In this document: one piece after another, positions 1 to 6,948 of the stretch
Position numbering within the stretch: position 1 is the first letter of the stretch
How the letters are laid out: each line of letters begins with the position of its first letter
Source of the DNA: an uncultured Slackia sp.
Lineage (GTDB): Bacteria; Actinomycetota; Coriobacteriia; Coriobacteriales; Eggerthellaceae
Assembly: GCA_900553775.1 (NCBI GenBank)
Contig: USEZ01000033.1
Span: 1-14,387, forward strand
Length of the DNA stretch: 14,387 nt
Direction of reading: 5' to 3'
Notes under the pieces: model-generated
What the model saw: the letters and a program-made list of their open reading frames with translations, nothing else
Databases searched by the model: none
Told to the model about the DNA's origin: nothing
Made by a program: the position numbers and the translations under genes

Positions 1-61
<61 letters not shown>

Positions 62-284
62 AAAGCGCCCCCTAAAGGGGCGTCCAATTCCGTGAGATTG
101 GATCCGGTCCGATTTCGTTATCGTCTTCAAAGGAACCGACCTCGGGAGGTCTCCCTCCGGGGTTCGGTGTCTTGTAAGTCTTCGTCTGGCTGGGACCCTC
201 TCGGGTCCTCTTCATTCCGTATTCGGTATCCGGTTTTCAAGGTGCCCCGCCTCCCTTCGGAGGGGGTGCCGCGTCAAGCGGCGA
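62..284 (-). other. rRNA operon 5' leader with several hairpins and a boxA-like element
   Basis: This is the transcribed spacer between the rRNA promoter and mature 16S. Inverted repeats are visible at 66-82 (CGCCCC with GGGGCG), 83-102 (TCCAAT with ATTGGA) and 193-208 (GGACCC with GGGTCC), and a GC-rich hairpin lies near 247-268. On the minus strand, 246-231 reads GGCACCTTGAAAACCG, which resembles the boxA antitermination element (TGTTCTTTGAAAACT type) of Gram-positive rRNA leaders, though it is not a perfect match. Leaders of this kind normally carry antitermination and RNase III processing signals. The function here is inferred from position and the boxA-like motif. Confidence 0.6.
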
Positions 285-290
285 GGATGT

Positions 291-319
291 ATATTACGCG
301 CCCCGCCCTTAGGAGTCAA
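291..319 (-). promoter_or_regulatory. rRNA operon promoter (sigma-70 type)
   Basis: On the minus strand the -35 hexamer TTGACT (319-314) and the -10 hexamer TAATAT (296-291) are separated by exactly 17 bases. Both are close to the housekeeping consensus. The predicted transcription start is near base 284. The promoter reads into the 16S gene and is preceded directly by an A/T-rich UP element. Confidence 0.88.
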
Positions 320-340
320 CAACTTTTTTGAAAAATATTC
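320..340 (-). promoter_or_regulatory. UP element of the rRNA promoter
   Basis: Immediately upstream of the -35 box the minus strand reads GAATATTTTTCAAAAAAGTT. The A-run falls at about -40 to -45 and the T-run with flanking A/T at about -47 to -55 relative to the predicted start. These match the proximal and distal alpha-CTD subsites of E. coli rRNA promoters. The surrounding genome is GC-rich, so this is not background composition. Confidence 0.75.
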
Positions 341-342
341 GA

Positions 343-479
343 CCCGTTTTTACCTTTGCAGTACATTTCAAAACTCCGAGTCACATGCATCCCATGTCAT
401 AATCAATAGTTGCATTTAGATTGTTGGTATATAGCACTTGAATTTTTCTTTACATATCATCCTGAAACATCGAATGAAG
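343..479. other. AT-rich intergenic stretch, no gene seen
   Basis: No plausible coding frame is visible on either strand, and the composition is clearly lower in G+C than the flanking genes. It holds one short inverted repeat, ACATG (383-387) with CATGT (393-397), about 100-115 bases upstream of the predicted rRNA start. The left boundary of the IS remnant falls near its right end. It may be upstream control DNA for the rRNA operon or decayed insertion-sequence DNA. Confidence 0.5.
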
Positions 480-748
480 CTGTTTTTGCTTCCTGAAAAT
501 GCAAGAACGAGCGCCTTGTAGTCGTCCTCGCCGCGGAGATGGGCTTCGACGGCGCGAAGCTTGAACTTCTGGGGATGGCGGTCGTTCTTCCTCGGCCTGC
601 CTATGGCCCCGACGCCGCCTTGGTCGATTCCCCCAAAGCTTCACGGTCACTTCGTAAGGCCGAATTCGTGCTGCAGCATGGCGATGGTCGCGCCGTCGGC
701 GTATCTGTCGTATGCATATATACTGAAGCGCATGGCGAATTCCTTCAT
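480..748 (-). pseudogene. Degenerate IS3-family (IS150-like) transposase OrfA remnant
   Basis: Read from 748 downward, three minus-strand frames join into one recognisable OrfA with two tandem helix-turn-helix units. The first frame (from the ATG at 748) gives MRFSIYAYDRYADGATIAML then QHEFGL and stops at 647. The second supplies PYEVTVKLWG. The third gives RPRKNDRHPQKFKLRAVEA and continues as HLRGEDDYKALVLAF (about 500-595). The block KFKLRAVEAHL..GEDDYKAL is typical of the HTH of IS150-group OrfA (form FKL..V..YL.....SY..LA). At least two frameshifts are needed and the C-terminal half is missing, so it is not functional. No OrfB or terminal inverted repeats were found. It overlaps the 5' end of the permease gene on the other strand. 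Confidence 0.72.
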
Positions 749-1871
749 ATATAAAGCAGGCGCATTCGTGCGCTCGGAAGCGGTGCTCTGCATCGCGTTT
801 TCATGCGCCCTCGTTTCGTGCGCGTTCGTCGAGCAGGGCCACGATTTCTTCGCCGCCGTCGACACGCGCGTGCTGGCGCTGCTGTTCTGCCTCATGGCAG
901 CCGTCGGAGGGCTTCAACGATCGGGCCTGCTTTCCCGATGCGCCCATGCGCTGGCGGCGAAAGCGCGCGGCCTCCGCTCTTTATGCCTGGCACTTGTCAT
1001 GCTGCCGTTTTTCGCCTCGATGCTCGTAACCAACGATGTCGCGCTGCTCGCCTTCGTGCCGTTCGCCATCGCGGCGCTCGCCATGACGGATTCGACACGG
1101 TATCTGCCGCGCGTCATCGTGCTGCAGGCCTTGGCCGCCAATATCGGCGGCATGGTGACGCCGATGGGCAATCCGCAGAATCTGTTCCTCTACACCGCAT
1201 TTCATATTCCCACCGGCGAATTCTTCCTCACGCTGGCTCCTTTTGCGCTGGCGACGCTTGCCGCCCTTGCCGCCGCCTGCCTTTCGTTCGAAAAGCTGCC
1301 CTTGACCGAACGCACGTCGCTTGGATCGGCCGCCGTGAAGAAGAAGCAGGCCGCAGGATACGCGCTGCTGTTCTGCCTCGGCCTGGCGGCGGTCGTTCGC
1401 ATCGTGCCCTACCAGGCGGCTTTCGCCATCGTTGCGGTATCGCTGCTCGTTTTCGACCGCGAGGCGTTCAAGCGCATCGATTACGGACTTCTGGCCACCT
1501 TCGTCTGCTTCTTCGTGTTTTCGGGAAACATCGCCGGCATTTCCGCCGTCAGCGCGGCGCTCGAATCGCTCATGGAGCAAGCGCCGTTTCTGGCAAGCGC
1601 GGGCGCAAGCCAGATCGTCAGCAACGTTCCGGCCGCCGTGCTGCTTGCGGGGTTCACCGACAACTGGCGGGCGCTTTTGCTCGGCGTCGACGTGGGCGGC
1701 CTCGGCACGCCTGTCGCTTCGCTGGCAAGCCTGATCGCCTTGAAACTGTACTTGCATACGCCCGATGCGAGCCTGGCGGCGTTCATGAGAGAATTCGCCT
1801 TCGCGAATATCGCGGGACTTGCAGGGCTGATCGCGCTCTATTGCGCGATATACGGCATGGCGGCGCTGTGA
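732..1871 (+). CDS. SLC13/ArsB-type (CitMHS-like) anion permease
   Basis: This is a polytopic inner-membrane carrier of about 379 residues with roughly ten hydrophobic segments. Two half-repeats carry the family landmarks: VTNDVA (residues 99-104) followed by GGMVTPMGNPQNLF (about 139-152), and SNVPAA (297-302) followed by GVDVGGLGTP (318-327). These match ion-transporter (IT) superfamily carriers such as citrate, dicarboxylate and arsenite permeases. The small size recalls the E. coli YbiR type. Substrate cannot be deduced. The frame is open from 561, but 561-731 overlaps an IS remnant and encodes nothing family-like, so a later start is chosen. ATG 732 has no good ribosome site. GTG 768 (after AAGCAGG, spacing about 7) is a real alternative and gives 367 residues. 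No terminator was recognised downstream. Confidence 0.85.
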   Translation: MANSFIYKAGAFVRSEAVLCIAFSCALVSCAFVEQGHDFFAAVDTRVLALLFCLMAAVGGLQRSGLLSRCAHALAAKARGLRSLCLALVMLPFFASMLVTNDVALLAFVPFAIAALAMTDSTRYLPRVIVLQALAANIGGMVTPMGNPQNLFLYTAFHIPTGEFFLTLAPFALATLAALAAACLSFEKLPLTERTSLGSAAVKKKQAAGYALLFCLGLAAVVRIVPYQAAFAIVAVSLLVFDREAFKRIDYGLLATFVCFFVFSGNIAGISAVSAALESLMEQAPFLASAGASQIVSNVPAAVLLAGFTDNWRALLLGVDVGGLGTPVASLASLIALKLYLHTPDASLAAFMREFAFANIAGLAGLIALYCAIYGMAAL

Positions 1872-2089
1872 CGGCCGAGGCTGCGTGCGCCTGAAAGCGC
1901 CTAAAGCTATGCGGAGCTGTCGTGACCGGCGCAACGGATCGGCAACGACGGCGCGAAATGCACGTACCATGATGCAATCGAGGCGCGCGGCACGAACGGC
2001 GCGCGCAAGACGCGCCGCCTGCCGACAGCGTAAAACGCAACGCGTCGCACGGCCGGCAGACGGCCGCGCCGATTCCGGCACGATCTTCC
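1872..2089. other. Intergenic region between permease and small membrane protein
   Basis: This is GC-rich DNA with no convincing gene. A short open frame from 1885 has arginine-rich composition typical of out-of-frame reading. Small inverted repeats (for example GGCGCG with CGCGCC around 1998-2017) are present but lack a T-run, so no terminator is called. No good promoter was found. The 2100 gene may be read through from the permease. Confidence 0.4.
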
Positions 2090-2099
2090 AGGAGGACCC

Positions 2100-2555
2100 A
2101 TGAAGACCATCGCCCGCATGCTTGCAGTCGTCGTTCTTATCGGCATCATCGGCGTCGCAGGAATATTCCTGCTCGGACAGCAGGCCGCCGACTCCGCCTC
2201 TTCGCTGAAATCGACCGCCCTGAACGCCCTGGTCGACACGACGGGGATCAAAGACACCGTGCAAAGCGAGCTCGACGCGCATTTGAATGAAATCGCATCC
2301 GCAACGGGGCTTTCGCTTTCCGAGGCGCAGGAAGCCGTCGACGCGCTCGACGTCGCGGCCTGGTCTATCGCCGATGTGCCGGCCGGCGCCTCCGCGACGG
2401 CGACGTATTCGACGGCCGCCGCGGGAATCGACGCCGAAGTGACGCTGTACGACGATCCCGGATACATCACCGTGGAAACCTACGGGCAGACGCTCACGTT
2501 CGCCGTGCCCGAATCGGCGCAAGATTACGCATCGCTGTTCGCGGCGCTTTCGTAG
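2100..2555 (+). CDS. Small membrane-anchored extracytoplasmic protein, function unknown
   Basis: This 151-residue protein is not recognised. An excellent ribosome site, AGGAGG, lies at 2090-2095, five bases before the ATG. Residues 1-7 are short and basic, and residues 7-25 (MLAVVVLIGIIGVAGIFLL) form a single membrane segment or uncleaved signal anchor. The rest, about 125 residues, should face outside. It is acidic, rich in Ala, Ser and Asp, and has a predicted helical stretch (about 48-85, KDTVQSELDAHLNEIASATG) and a likely beta-rich C-terminal half with TATYSTAAAGIDAEVTLYDD and YITVETYGQTLTF. No cysteines or catalytic motif are evident. It ends at a strong terminator and may be co-transcribed with the permease. 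No function is proposed. Confidence 0.82.
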   Translation: MKTIARMLAVVVLIGIIGVAGIFLLGQQAADSASSLKSTALNALVDTTGIKDTVQSELDAHLNEIASATGLSLSEAQEAVDALDVAAWSIADVPAGASATATYSTAAAGIDAEVTLYDDPGYITVETYGQTLTFAVPESAQDYASLFAALS

Positions 2556-2611
2556 GCGAAACGCCCGATTTTGCATCCAAACCAGGCAGAACTTCCGTAT
2601 CCGCGCAAACG

Positions 2612-2655
2612 AACACCCGCCGAGCACGTCGATTCTCGGCGGGCGTTTTGCATTT
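2612..2655 (+). terminator. Rho-independent terminator after the 2100 gene
   Basis: A nine-base perfect stem, CCCGCCGAG (2616-2624) with CTCGGCGGG (2635-2643), extends through one mismatch to C-G and two A-T pairs. It has a 10-base loop and is followed by TTTTGCATTTT. It lies about 57 bases after the stop codon of the upstream gene. It may also stop transcription from the minus-strand gene ending at 2682, since the opposite side reads GTTCGTTTG. Confidence 0.85.
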
Positions 2656-2681
2656 TCAGATGTCTCTGACTGGTCGAAAAG

Positions 2682-2978
2682 CTACCGCTTCTTCCAAAAA
2701 CCGGCAAACGAGCCAAACGCGACTCCCATGCAAAGCCCGAGCGCGATGCCGAGAGCAAGCTTATCAATGGCAATGCCCCACGCCACGCCGACACAAAGCC
2801 CGACCCCGATGCTTGCAGCCAACACTGAATCTTCGTCTTCGCTTCGTTTCCTCTTGGCCGGAACAGGCGAAGGCGACCTTTCGTCCGTCGCTTCACAAGA
2901 GAGATCGACACCGGACTGCTCCGAACCGGATTCGGAGCAACCAAGCTCTCGCCTCTCCATATCGTCTACAGCGGCCAT
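2682..2978 (-). CDS. Small glycine-rich two-helix membrane protein
   Basis: The protein has 98 residues if started at the ATG at 2978, which follows GGGGAAGG at a spacing of eight. The frame stays open to 3095, but that upstream part has no ribosome site and no family-like sequence. The N-terminal 50 residues are hydrophilic, acidic and Ser-rich (disordered-looking, with AKRKRSEDED). Residues 51-93 form two Gly-rich membrane helices (SVLAASIGVGLCVGVAWGIA, then ALGIALGLCMGVAFGSFAGF) and the end is WKKR. The G-x-G-x-x-x-G spacing recalls glycine-zipper membrane proteins, and small proteins with such a repeated 'IG.CFGVA' pair are widespread in Gram-positives without known role. It lies 148 bases downstream of glnN on the same strand with no certain terminator between them, so co-transcription is possible. 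Confidence 0.65.
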   Translation of the reverse strand: MAAVDDMERRELGCSESGSEQSGVDLSCEATDERSPSPVPAKRKRSEDEDSVLAASIGVGLCVGVAWGIAIDKLALGIALGLCMGVAFGSFAGFWKKR

Positions 2979-3126
2979 CTTCGACACCTTCCCCGCAATC
3001 GCAAACGAATCGAACGAAATCGCAGAGCTTCCGCACGGCGCAATCGGTCGTCCCGAAAACCCGGCTTCAGCAGCCCGCTCAGTCTTCGCCAGCATTCGAG
3101 CGAAAACTGCGCGGGTCCCATGGCCC

Positions 3127-5217
3127 CTACACGTAGAACAGCAAATCGTCGTAGGTGGGAACGGGCCAGTATTCGCGCGCTACGATGGGCTCCATCGCAT
3201 CGACCGCCGCACGCAGGCGCTCCATGGCGGGGGCGACCTCGTGCGCATAGCAATTCGCCTGGTCCTGGGCGCATTCGTACGCTTTCGCCTTCGCGTGGAG
3301 CTCGGCCAGCGCGTCGATGCCCTCGTAAATCGCGCTCACGCCGTCGAGCAGCGTGGAAAGCTCGCGGCGCTCGTGCTGCATGCCGGCGGCGGGCATGGCG
3401 TCGGTCACCGTGGTGATGCCTTTGGCGATCTTGGTGGCATAGGCGCTGATCACAGGCAGATACGTACGACGGGCCATGCGCTCCATCGTGGTGGCCTCGA
3501 TATTCATGAGCTTGTTGTATTTCTCGAGCTTCACCTCGTAGCGGCTGCGCACCTCGGTTTCCGAAAGCACGCCCATCTCGGAGAGCAGGTCGATGTTTTT
3601 CTGCGCGACGAATGCCGGCAGCGCGTCGGCCGTGGTGGTGAAATCGCACAGGCCGCGGCGGCGGGCCTCCTCGTGCCATTCCTCCGAATAGCCGTCGCCC
3701 GAGAACAGAATGCGCTTATGGTCGGACAGGCTTTTACGGATGTAGGAAAGCGCCGCGATTTCGAACGCCTCGTCGCCGCGCGCCTCCATGGCGTCGGCGA
3801 AATCTTTGAGCGCCTTGGCGACGGCCGTATCGAGCATGGTGTTGGCATCGGCCACGTTGACCGACGAGCCTGGCATGCGGAACTCGAATTTGTTGCCCGT
3901 GAAGGCGAAGGGGCTCGTACGGTTGCGGTCGGTGGTGTCGCGGTCGAACGTGGGCAGCACGGCCACGCCGAAATCGAGCGACGCGCGAGCGGCATGGCCC
4001 GCTTCGTGGCCCGTGGCGAGAGCATCGATGATATCGGAAAGCTCGTCGCCCAGGAAAATAGAGATGATCGCGGGCGGCGCCTCGTGCCCGCCCAGACGAT
4101 GGTCGTTTCCGCAGGAGGCCACGCTCATGCGCAGCAAATCCTGGTAATCGTCCACCGCGGCGATAACGCAGGTCAGAAACACGAGGAATTGCAGGTTTTC
4201 TTCGGGGGTGTCGCCCGGATCGAGCAGGTTCTCGTCTTCCGAGCCGATCGACCAGTTGTTGTGCTTGCCCGAGCCGTTGATGCCCTCGAAGGGCTTTTCG
4301 TGCTGCAGGCATACCAGGCCGTGATGGCTGGCAAGCAGCTTCATCATCTCCATGGTGAGCAGGTTCTCGTCGATCGCACGGTTCGCGTTGCAAAACACCG
4401 GCGCGAGCTCGTGCTGCGCGGGCGCCACCTCGTTGTGCTTGGTTTTCGCAGCCACCGCGAAGCCCCACAGCTCGTCGTCGAGCTCTTTCATGAAGGCGTT
4501 CACCGTGGGACGGATGGCGCCGAAGTAATGCTCGTCGAGCTCTTGGCCCTTGCACGGAGGAGCGCCGAACAGCGTACGGCCGCACATCATGAGGTCTTGG
4601 CGGCGGGCATAGTCCTTCTCGGAAATGAGGAAATACTCCTGCTCGGTGCCCACATTCACCGTGACTTTGGCAGGATGCTTGCCGAACAGGGCCAACACGC
4701 GCTTGCACTGTTCGTCGATCGCCGCCATCGAACGCAAAAGCGGGGTTTTCTTATCGAGCGCTTCGCCTGTGTAGGAGCAAAACGCCGTGGGAATGCAAAG
4801 CACCTCGTCTTTGACGAAGGCATAGCTCGTGGGGTCCCAAGCCGAATAGCCGCGCGCCTCGAAGGTGGCGCGCAGGCCGCCGTTCGGGAAGCTGGACGCA
4901 TCGGGTTCTCCCTGGATGAGCTCTTTGCCGGAGAATTTGGTGATGGCCGTGCCGTTTCCGACCGGGTCGAGGAAGGCGTCGTGCTTTTCCGACGTGATGC
5001 CCGTCAACGGCTGGAACCAGTGCGCAAAATGCGTGGCGCCATGCTCGATCGCCCATTCTTTCATGGCATGCGCCACGGAGTTGGCCACGTCGAGGTCGAG
5101 CGGCTTTCCCTCTTTGATCGTCTTCGCGAGCTTTTTATACGTATCGGATGGCAAGCGCTGCTTCATCACGTGGTCGGAAAACACCATCGTGCCGTACTTT
5201 TTCGTAAGGTCGGTCAT
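3127..5217 (-). CDS. glnN: Type III glutamine synthetase (GlnN)
   Basis: This cytoplasmic enzyme forms glutamine from glutamate, ammonia and ATP. The length of 696 residues fits GSIII (about 700), well above GSI or GSII. Conserved blocks are visible in order: EQEYFL with metal-binding glutamates (192-197), NEVAPAQHE (262-270), NGSGKHNNWS for ammonium/glutamate binding (314-323), and RTSPFAFTGNKFEFR (433-447), the arginine-rich nucleotide and glutamate site. The N-terminal region up to about 180 and the long C-terminal helical region (from about 550, ERMARRTYL onward) are GSIII-specific. The ATG at 5217 follows AAGGAGCAAAGGC, a good ribosome site. An upstream TACAAT -10 box (5327-5322, minus strand) lacks a partner -35. 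A 12-bp inverted repeat covers that position, suggesting activator or repressor control. It appears complete. Confidence 0.96.
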   Translation of the reverse strand: MTDLTKKYGTMVFSDHVMKQRLPSDTYKKLAKTIKEGKPLDLDVANSVAHAMKEWAIEHGATHFAHWFQPLTGITSEKHDAFLDPVGNGTAITKFSGKELIQGEPDASSFPNGGLRATFEARGYSAWDPTSYAFVKDEVLCIPTAFCSYTGEALDKKTPLLRSMAAIDEQCKRVLALFGKHPAKVTVNVGTEQEYFLISEKDYARRQDLMMCGRTLFGAPPCKGQELDEHYFGAIRPTVNAFMKELDDELWGFAVAAKTKHNEVAPAQHELAPVFCNANRAIDENLLTMEMMKLLASHHGLVCLQHEKPFEGINGSGKHNNWSIGSEDENLLDPGDTPEENLQFLVFLTCVIAAVDDYQDLLRMSVASCGNDHRLGGHEAPPAIISIFLGDELSDIIDALATGHEAGHAARASLDFGVAVLPTFDRDTTDRNRTSPFAFTGNKFEFRMPGSSVNVADANTMLDTAVAKALKDFADAMEARGDEAFEIAALSYIRKSLSDHKRILFSGDGYSEEWHEEARRRGLCDFTTTADALPAFVAQKNIDLLSEMGVLSETEVRSRYEVKLEKYNKLMNIEATTMERMARRTYLPVISAYATKIAKGITTVTDAMPAAGMQHERRELSTLLDGVSAIYEGIDALAELHAKAKAYECAQDQANCYAHEVAPAMERLRAAVDAMEPIVAREYWPVPTYDDLLFYV

Positions 5218-5321
5218 GCCTTTGCTCCTTCAAGCATCGCGTAGCGCAGCGCCCCGCGCATCCGAGCGCCTTCGCGCTTCGGCGTGAAACTGCGCGAAAC
5301 ACCCTTTGCATTAACCGGCCT

Positions 5322-5364
5322 ATTGTAACCGTCGCCCGTGCTTTAGCGTGCGAAAGCACGGGCG
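5322..5364 (-). promoter_or_regulatory. Candidate glnN promoter with a 12-bp perfect inverted repeat at the -35 position
   Basis: On the minus strand TACAAT (5327-5322) makes a good -10 box, giving a leader of about 98 nt before glnN. No acceptable -35 hexamer lies 16-18 bases upstream. Instead a perfect inverted repeat, CGCCCGTGCTTT (5333-5344) with AAAGCACGGGCG (5353-5364), spans that site with an eight-base spacer. It could be an operator for a nitrogen regulator, or a transcript hairpin ending the upstream regulator gene. No T-run follows on either strand, which argues against a simple terminator. Confidence 0.45.
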
Positions 5365-5419
5365 AATCAAGCAAAACATGCGGAAAAGACGGCGGATGAG
5401 CCCGTCGCATCGGGCGCCC

Positions 5420-6832
5420 TCAGGAGCATTCCTCGTCGAAAAGAGCCAGCACTTCCGCCCGGCTGTGTACGCCGAGCTTCTTGTAGATATGGCTTATATG
5501 GGCCTTGATGGTCCCTTGCGCCACGAAGAGCTCCTTTTCCATCTGGGACACGGTTTTGCGCTCGGCCATCAAAGTGAGGACCTCCCCTTCGCGCGGACTC
5601 AAATCGAACGCGCGCGACAGCTCGACCACGCGCAGCATGAGCCAGCGCTCGTCCGAAGCGGCCATGCCCTCGCCGTCGATCGCGATGCCCCATTGCGCCG
5701 AAAACCCCCGTTCCGAAAAGAACACGACGGCGAACAGGACGGCCACCGCCAGGGCGATCGCCGCGAAAGACAGCGACACCTCGCTTGCGCCGGCGTGCGC
5801 ATCGAGCAACGACGACGCGCCCCATCCGCACAGCTCGGCCCCGTAGCGAATCCCCCGCTCGATGCCGCAGGCCCACACGGCATTCACGCCGAAACGATAG
5901 GTCATGTTGCCGAAGACGATGACCATGAACATGGTGAGCATGGTATAGCCCGCATCGTAGCTTGCGGCGGTGAAGGCGGAATCGCCCGCAAACACCGGGG
6001 AAACGAAGAGAAAGGCGACGATGAATAAAGGAAATGCCAGTTGGTAGACGGTATCGAAATTAAACCATCGCGAGGCCGAAAGCACGGCGATGCACACGAA
6101 CGCGCACGCCGCCATCGAGCCTGCCACATTGCCGAGGGCGAGCTGTTGCACCGGCAGCGCCCCGAACGCCGCCGCGAACGAACAGGCGGCCATGATGGCG
6201 ATCGCCTTCCAGGGCAGAACGCGCGACTCTTCCTCTCCGCGCGACCGAGGACGCTCGTCGCGGGCAAGGCGGCGGATGGCCGCATGCGCAGACGCGACGC
6301 CCGCAACAGGAAGCGCGATGGAGAAAAAGACCAGGTATTCGACATCGAGCCCCATGAAAAGCCATTTGAGGGCTTCACCCGCGAAGATGCCCATGCCGTG
6401 GTAAAGCGCCACCCGCACCGGGTTGATCGATCCGTAGAATTCCGCCCACATCAAGATGAGCGAACCCAGGCCGGCTCCCGCCGCAATGAGGCCCGCCGCC
6501 TTAAGAAAGGCGCTCGGCACGACGAAGCATCCGAGAACGACGGCGCACGCTCCGAGCGTCATGAGGACGGTCGTCGCGCGGCGCGCCGCGCGATTCGCCC
6601 ATAAGGGGCATATGCTGCGCGAAGCGAAGGCAAGCGCCAGCGAGGCGACGCCGATGGCCGCCTCGAACAGGAAATAGTCGGAAACGCCGACGCCGGGAAA
6701 CGCATCGTATCGGAAAAACGTCGCGAGCCATGCGCGATACAGCCCCACTCCCAAAAACACGAGAGGCACGGCCGCCGCATGCTTCGCCATGTCGCGGCAA
6801 TGCGTTGCCGCCTTCGCCACCTGCTCCCGCAT
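5420..6832 (-). CDS. Membrane-embedded LuxR-family transcriptional regulator
   Basis: A 470-residue protein with roughly ten to twelve hydrophobic segments over residues 20-400 and a C-terminal LuxR-type helix-turn-helix (411-470). The HTH shows LSPREGEVLTLMA, the recognition region VAQGTIKAHISHIYKKLGV, and HSRAEVLALF. This architecture, a polytopic membrane sensor fused to a DNA-binding domain, is strongly expanded in Eggerthellaceae, usually beside a respiratory reductase gene. The ATG at 6832 is chosen because AGGAAAGGGG precedes it at about five bases and a promoter predicted at 6880-6908 would start transcription near 6873, after the alternative ATG at 6877. It is divergent from the reductase at 7075 and probably controls it, sensing its substrate in or near the membrane. 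Ligand unknown. Confidence 0.9.
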   Translation of the reverse strand: MREQVAKAATHCRDMAKHAAAVPLVFLGVGLYRAWLATFFRYDAFPGVGVSDYFLFEAAIGVASLALAFASRSICPLWANRAARRATTVLMTLGACAVVLGCFVVPSAFLKAAGLIAAGAGLGSLILMWAEFYGSINPVRVALYHGMGIFAGEALKWLFMGLDVEYLVFFSIALPVAGVASAHAAIRRLARDERPRSRGEEESRVLPWKAIAIMAACSFAAAFGALPVQQLALGNVAGSMAACAFVCIAVLSASRWFNFDTVYQLAFPLFIVAFLFVSPVFAGDSAFTAASYDAGYTMLTMFMVIVFGNMTYRFGVNAVWACGIERGIRYGAELCGWGASSLLDAHAGASEVSLSFAAIALAVAVLFAVVFFSERGFSAQWGIAIDGEGMAASDERWLMLRVVELSRAFDLSPREGEVLTLMAERKTVSQMEKELFVAQGTIKAHISHIYKKLGVHSRAEVLALFDEECS

Positions 6833-6879
6833 GCGCGCCCCTTTCCTCGCCGCCGTCCCTTTCCTGCCGACGCCCATCC

Positions 6880-6908
6880 GTTGTAGATGAAAAAGCCTGA
6901 TGGTGCAA
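6880..6908 (-). promoter_or_regulatory. Candidate promoter of the LuxR-type regulator gene
   Basis: On the minus strand TTGCAC (6908-6903) and TACAAC (6885-6880) are exactly 17 bases apart. The expected start near 6873 leaves a 40-base leader to the ATG at 6832. The match to consensus is moderate. The -35 box directly abuts the inverted-repeat cluster at 6909-6939, which suggests feedback control. Confidence 0.5.
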
Positions 6909-6939
6909 GGGGTTATGCGCGGGTTAGGTATTTAACCCC
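6909..6939. promoter_or_regulatory. Candidate regulator-binding site: repeated GGGTTA with inverted TAACCC
   Basis: GGGGTTA (6909-6915) and GGGTTA (6921-6926) are direct repeats spaced 11-12 bases apart. TAACCC(C) (6933-6939) is their inverse, so 6921-6938 is a six-base inverted repeat with a six-base spacer. It sits between the two divergent promoters, touching the regulator's -35 box and ending ten bases before the reductase's candidate -35. Position suggests an operator for the adjacent LuxR-type protein. No experimental site is known to me for this sequence. Confidence 0.45.
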
Positions 6940-6948
6940 GACGAATGA

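Noticed and set aside
561..731. N-terminal extension of the permease from ATG 561.
   Set aside because: These codons overlap the IS OrfA remnant in antisense, have no membrane-protein character before residue 58, and lack a ribosome site.
981..2627. A 548-codon open frame on the minus strand.
   Set aside because: It is antisense to the permease and the 2100 gene, with Arg/Gly-rich low-complexity translation and no ribosome site or motif.
2728..5244. An 838-codon open frame on the plus strand.
   Set aside because: It lies opposite glnN, whose protein is unmistakable. The translation is rich in Arg, His, Ala and Gly with no domain, as expected for the reverse frame of a GC-rich gene.
5398..5417. 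Hairpin GCCCG/CGGGC at the regulator stop codon as a terminator.
   Set aside because: The stem is only five base pairs, it overlaps the stop codon region, and the nearest T-run is more than ten bases away. It is too weak to call.
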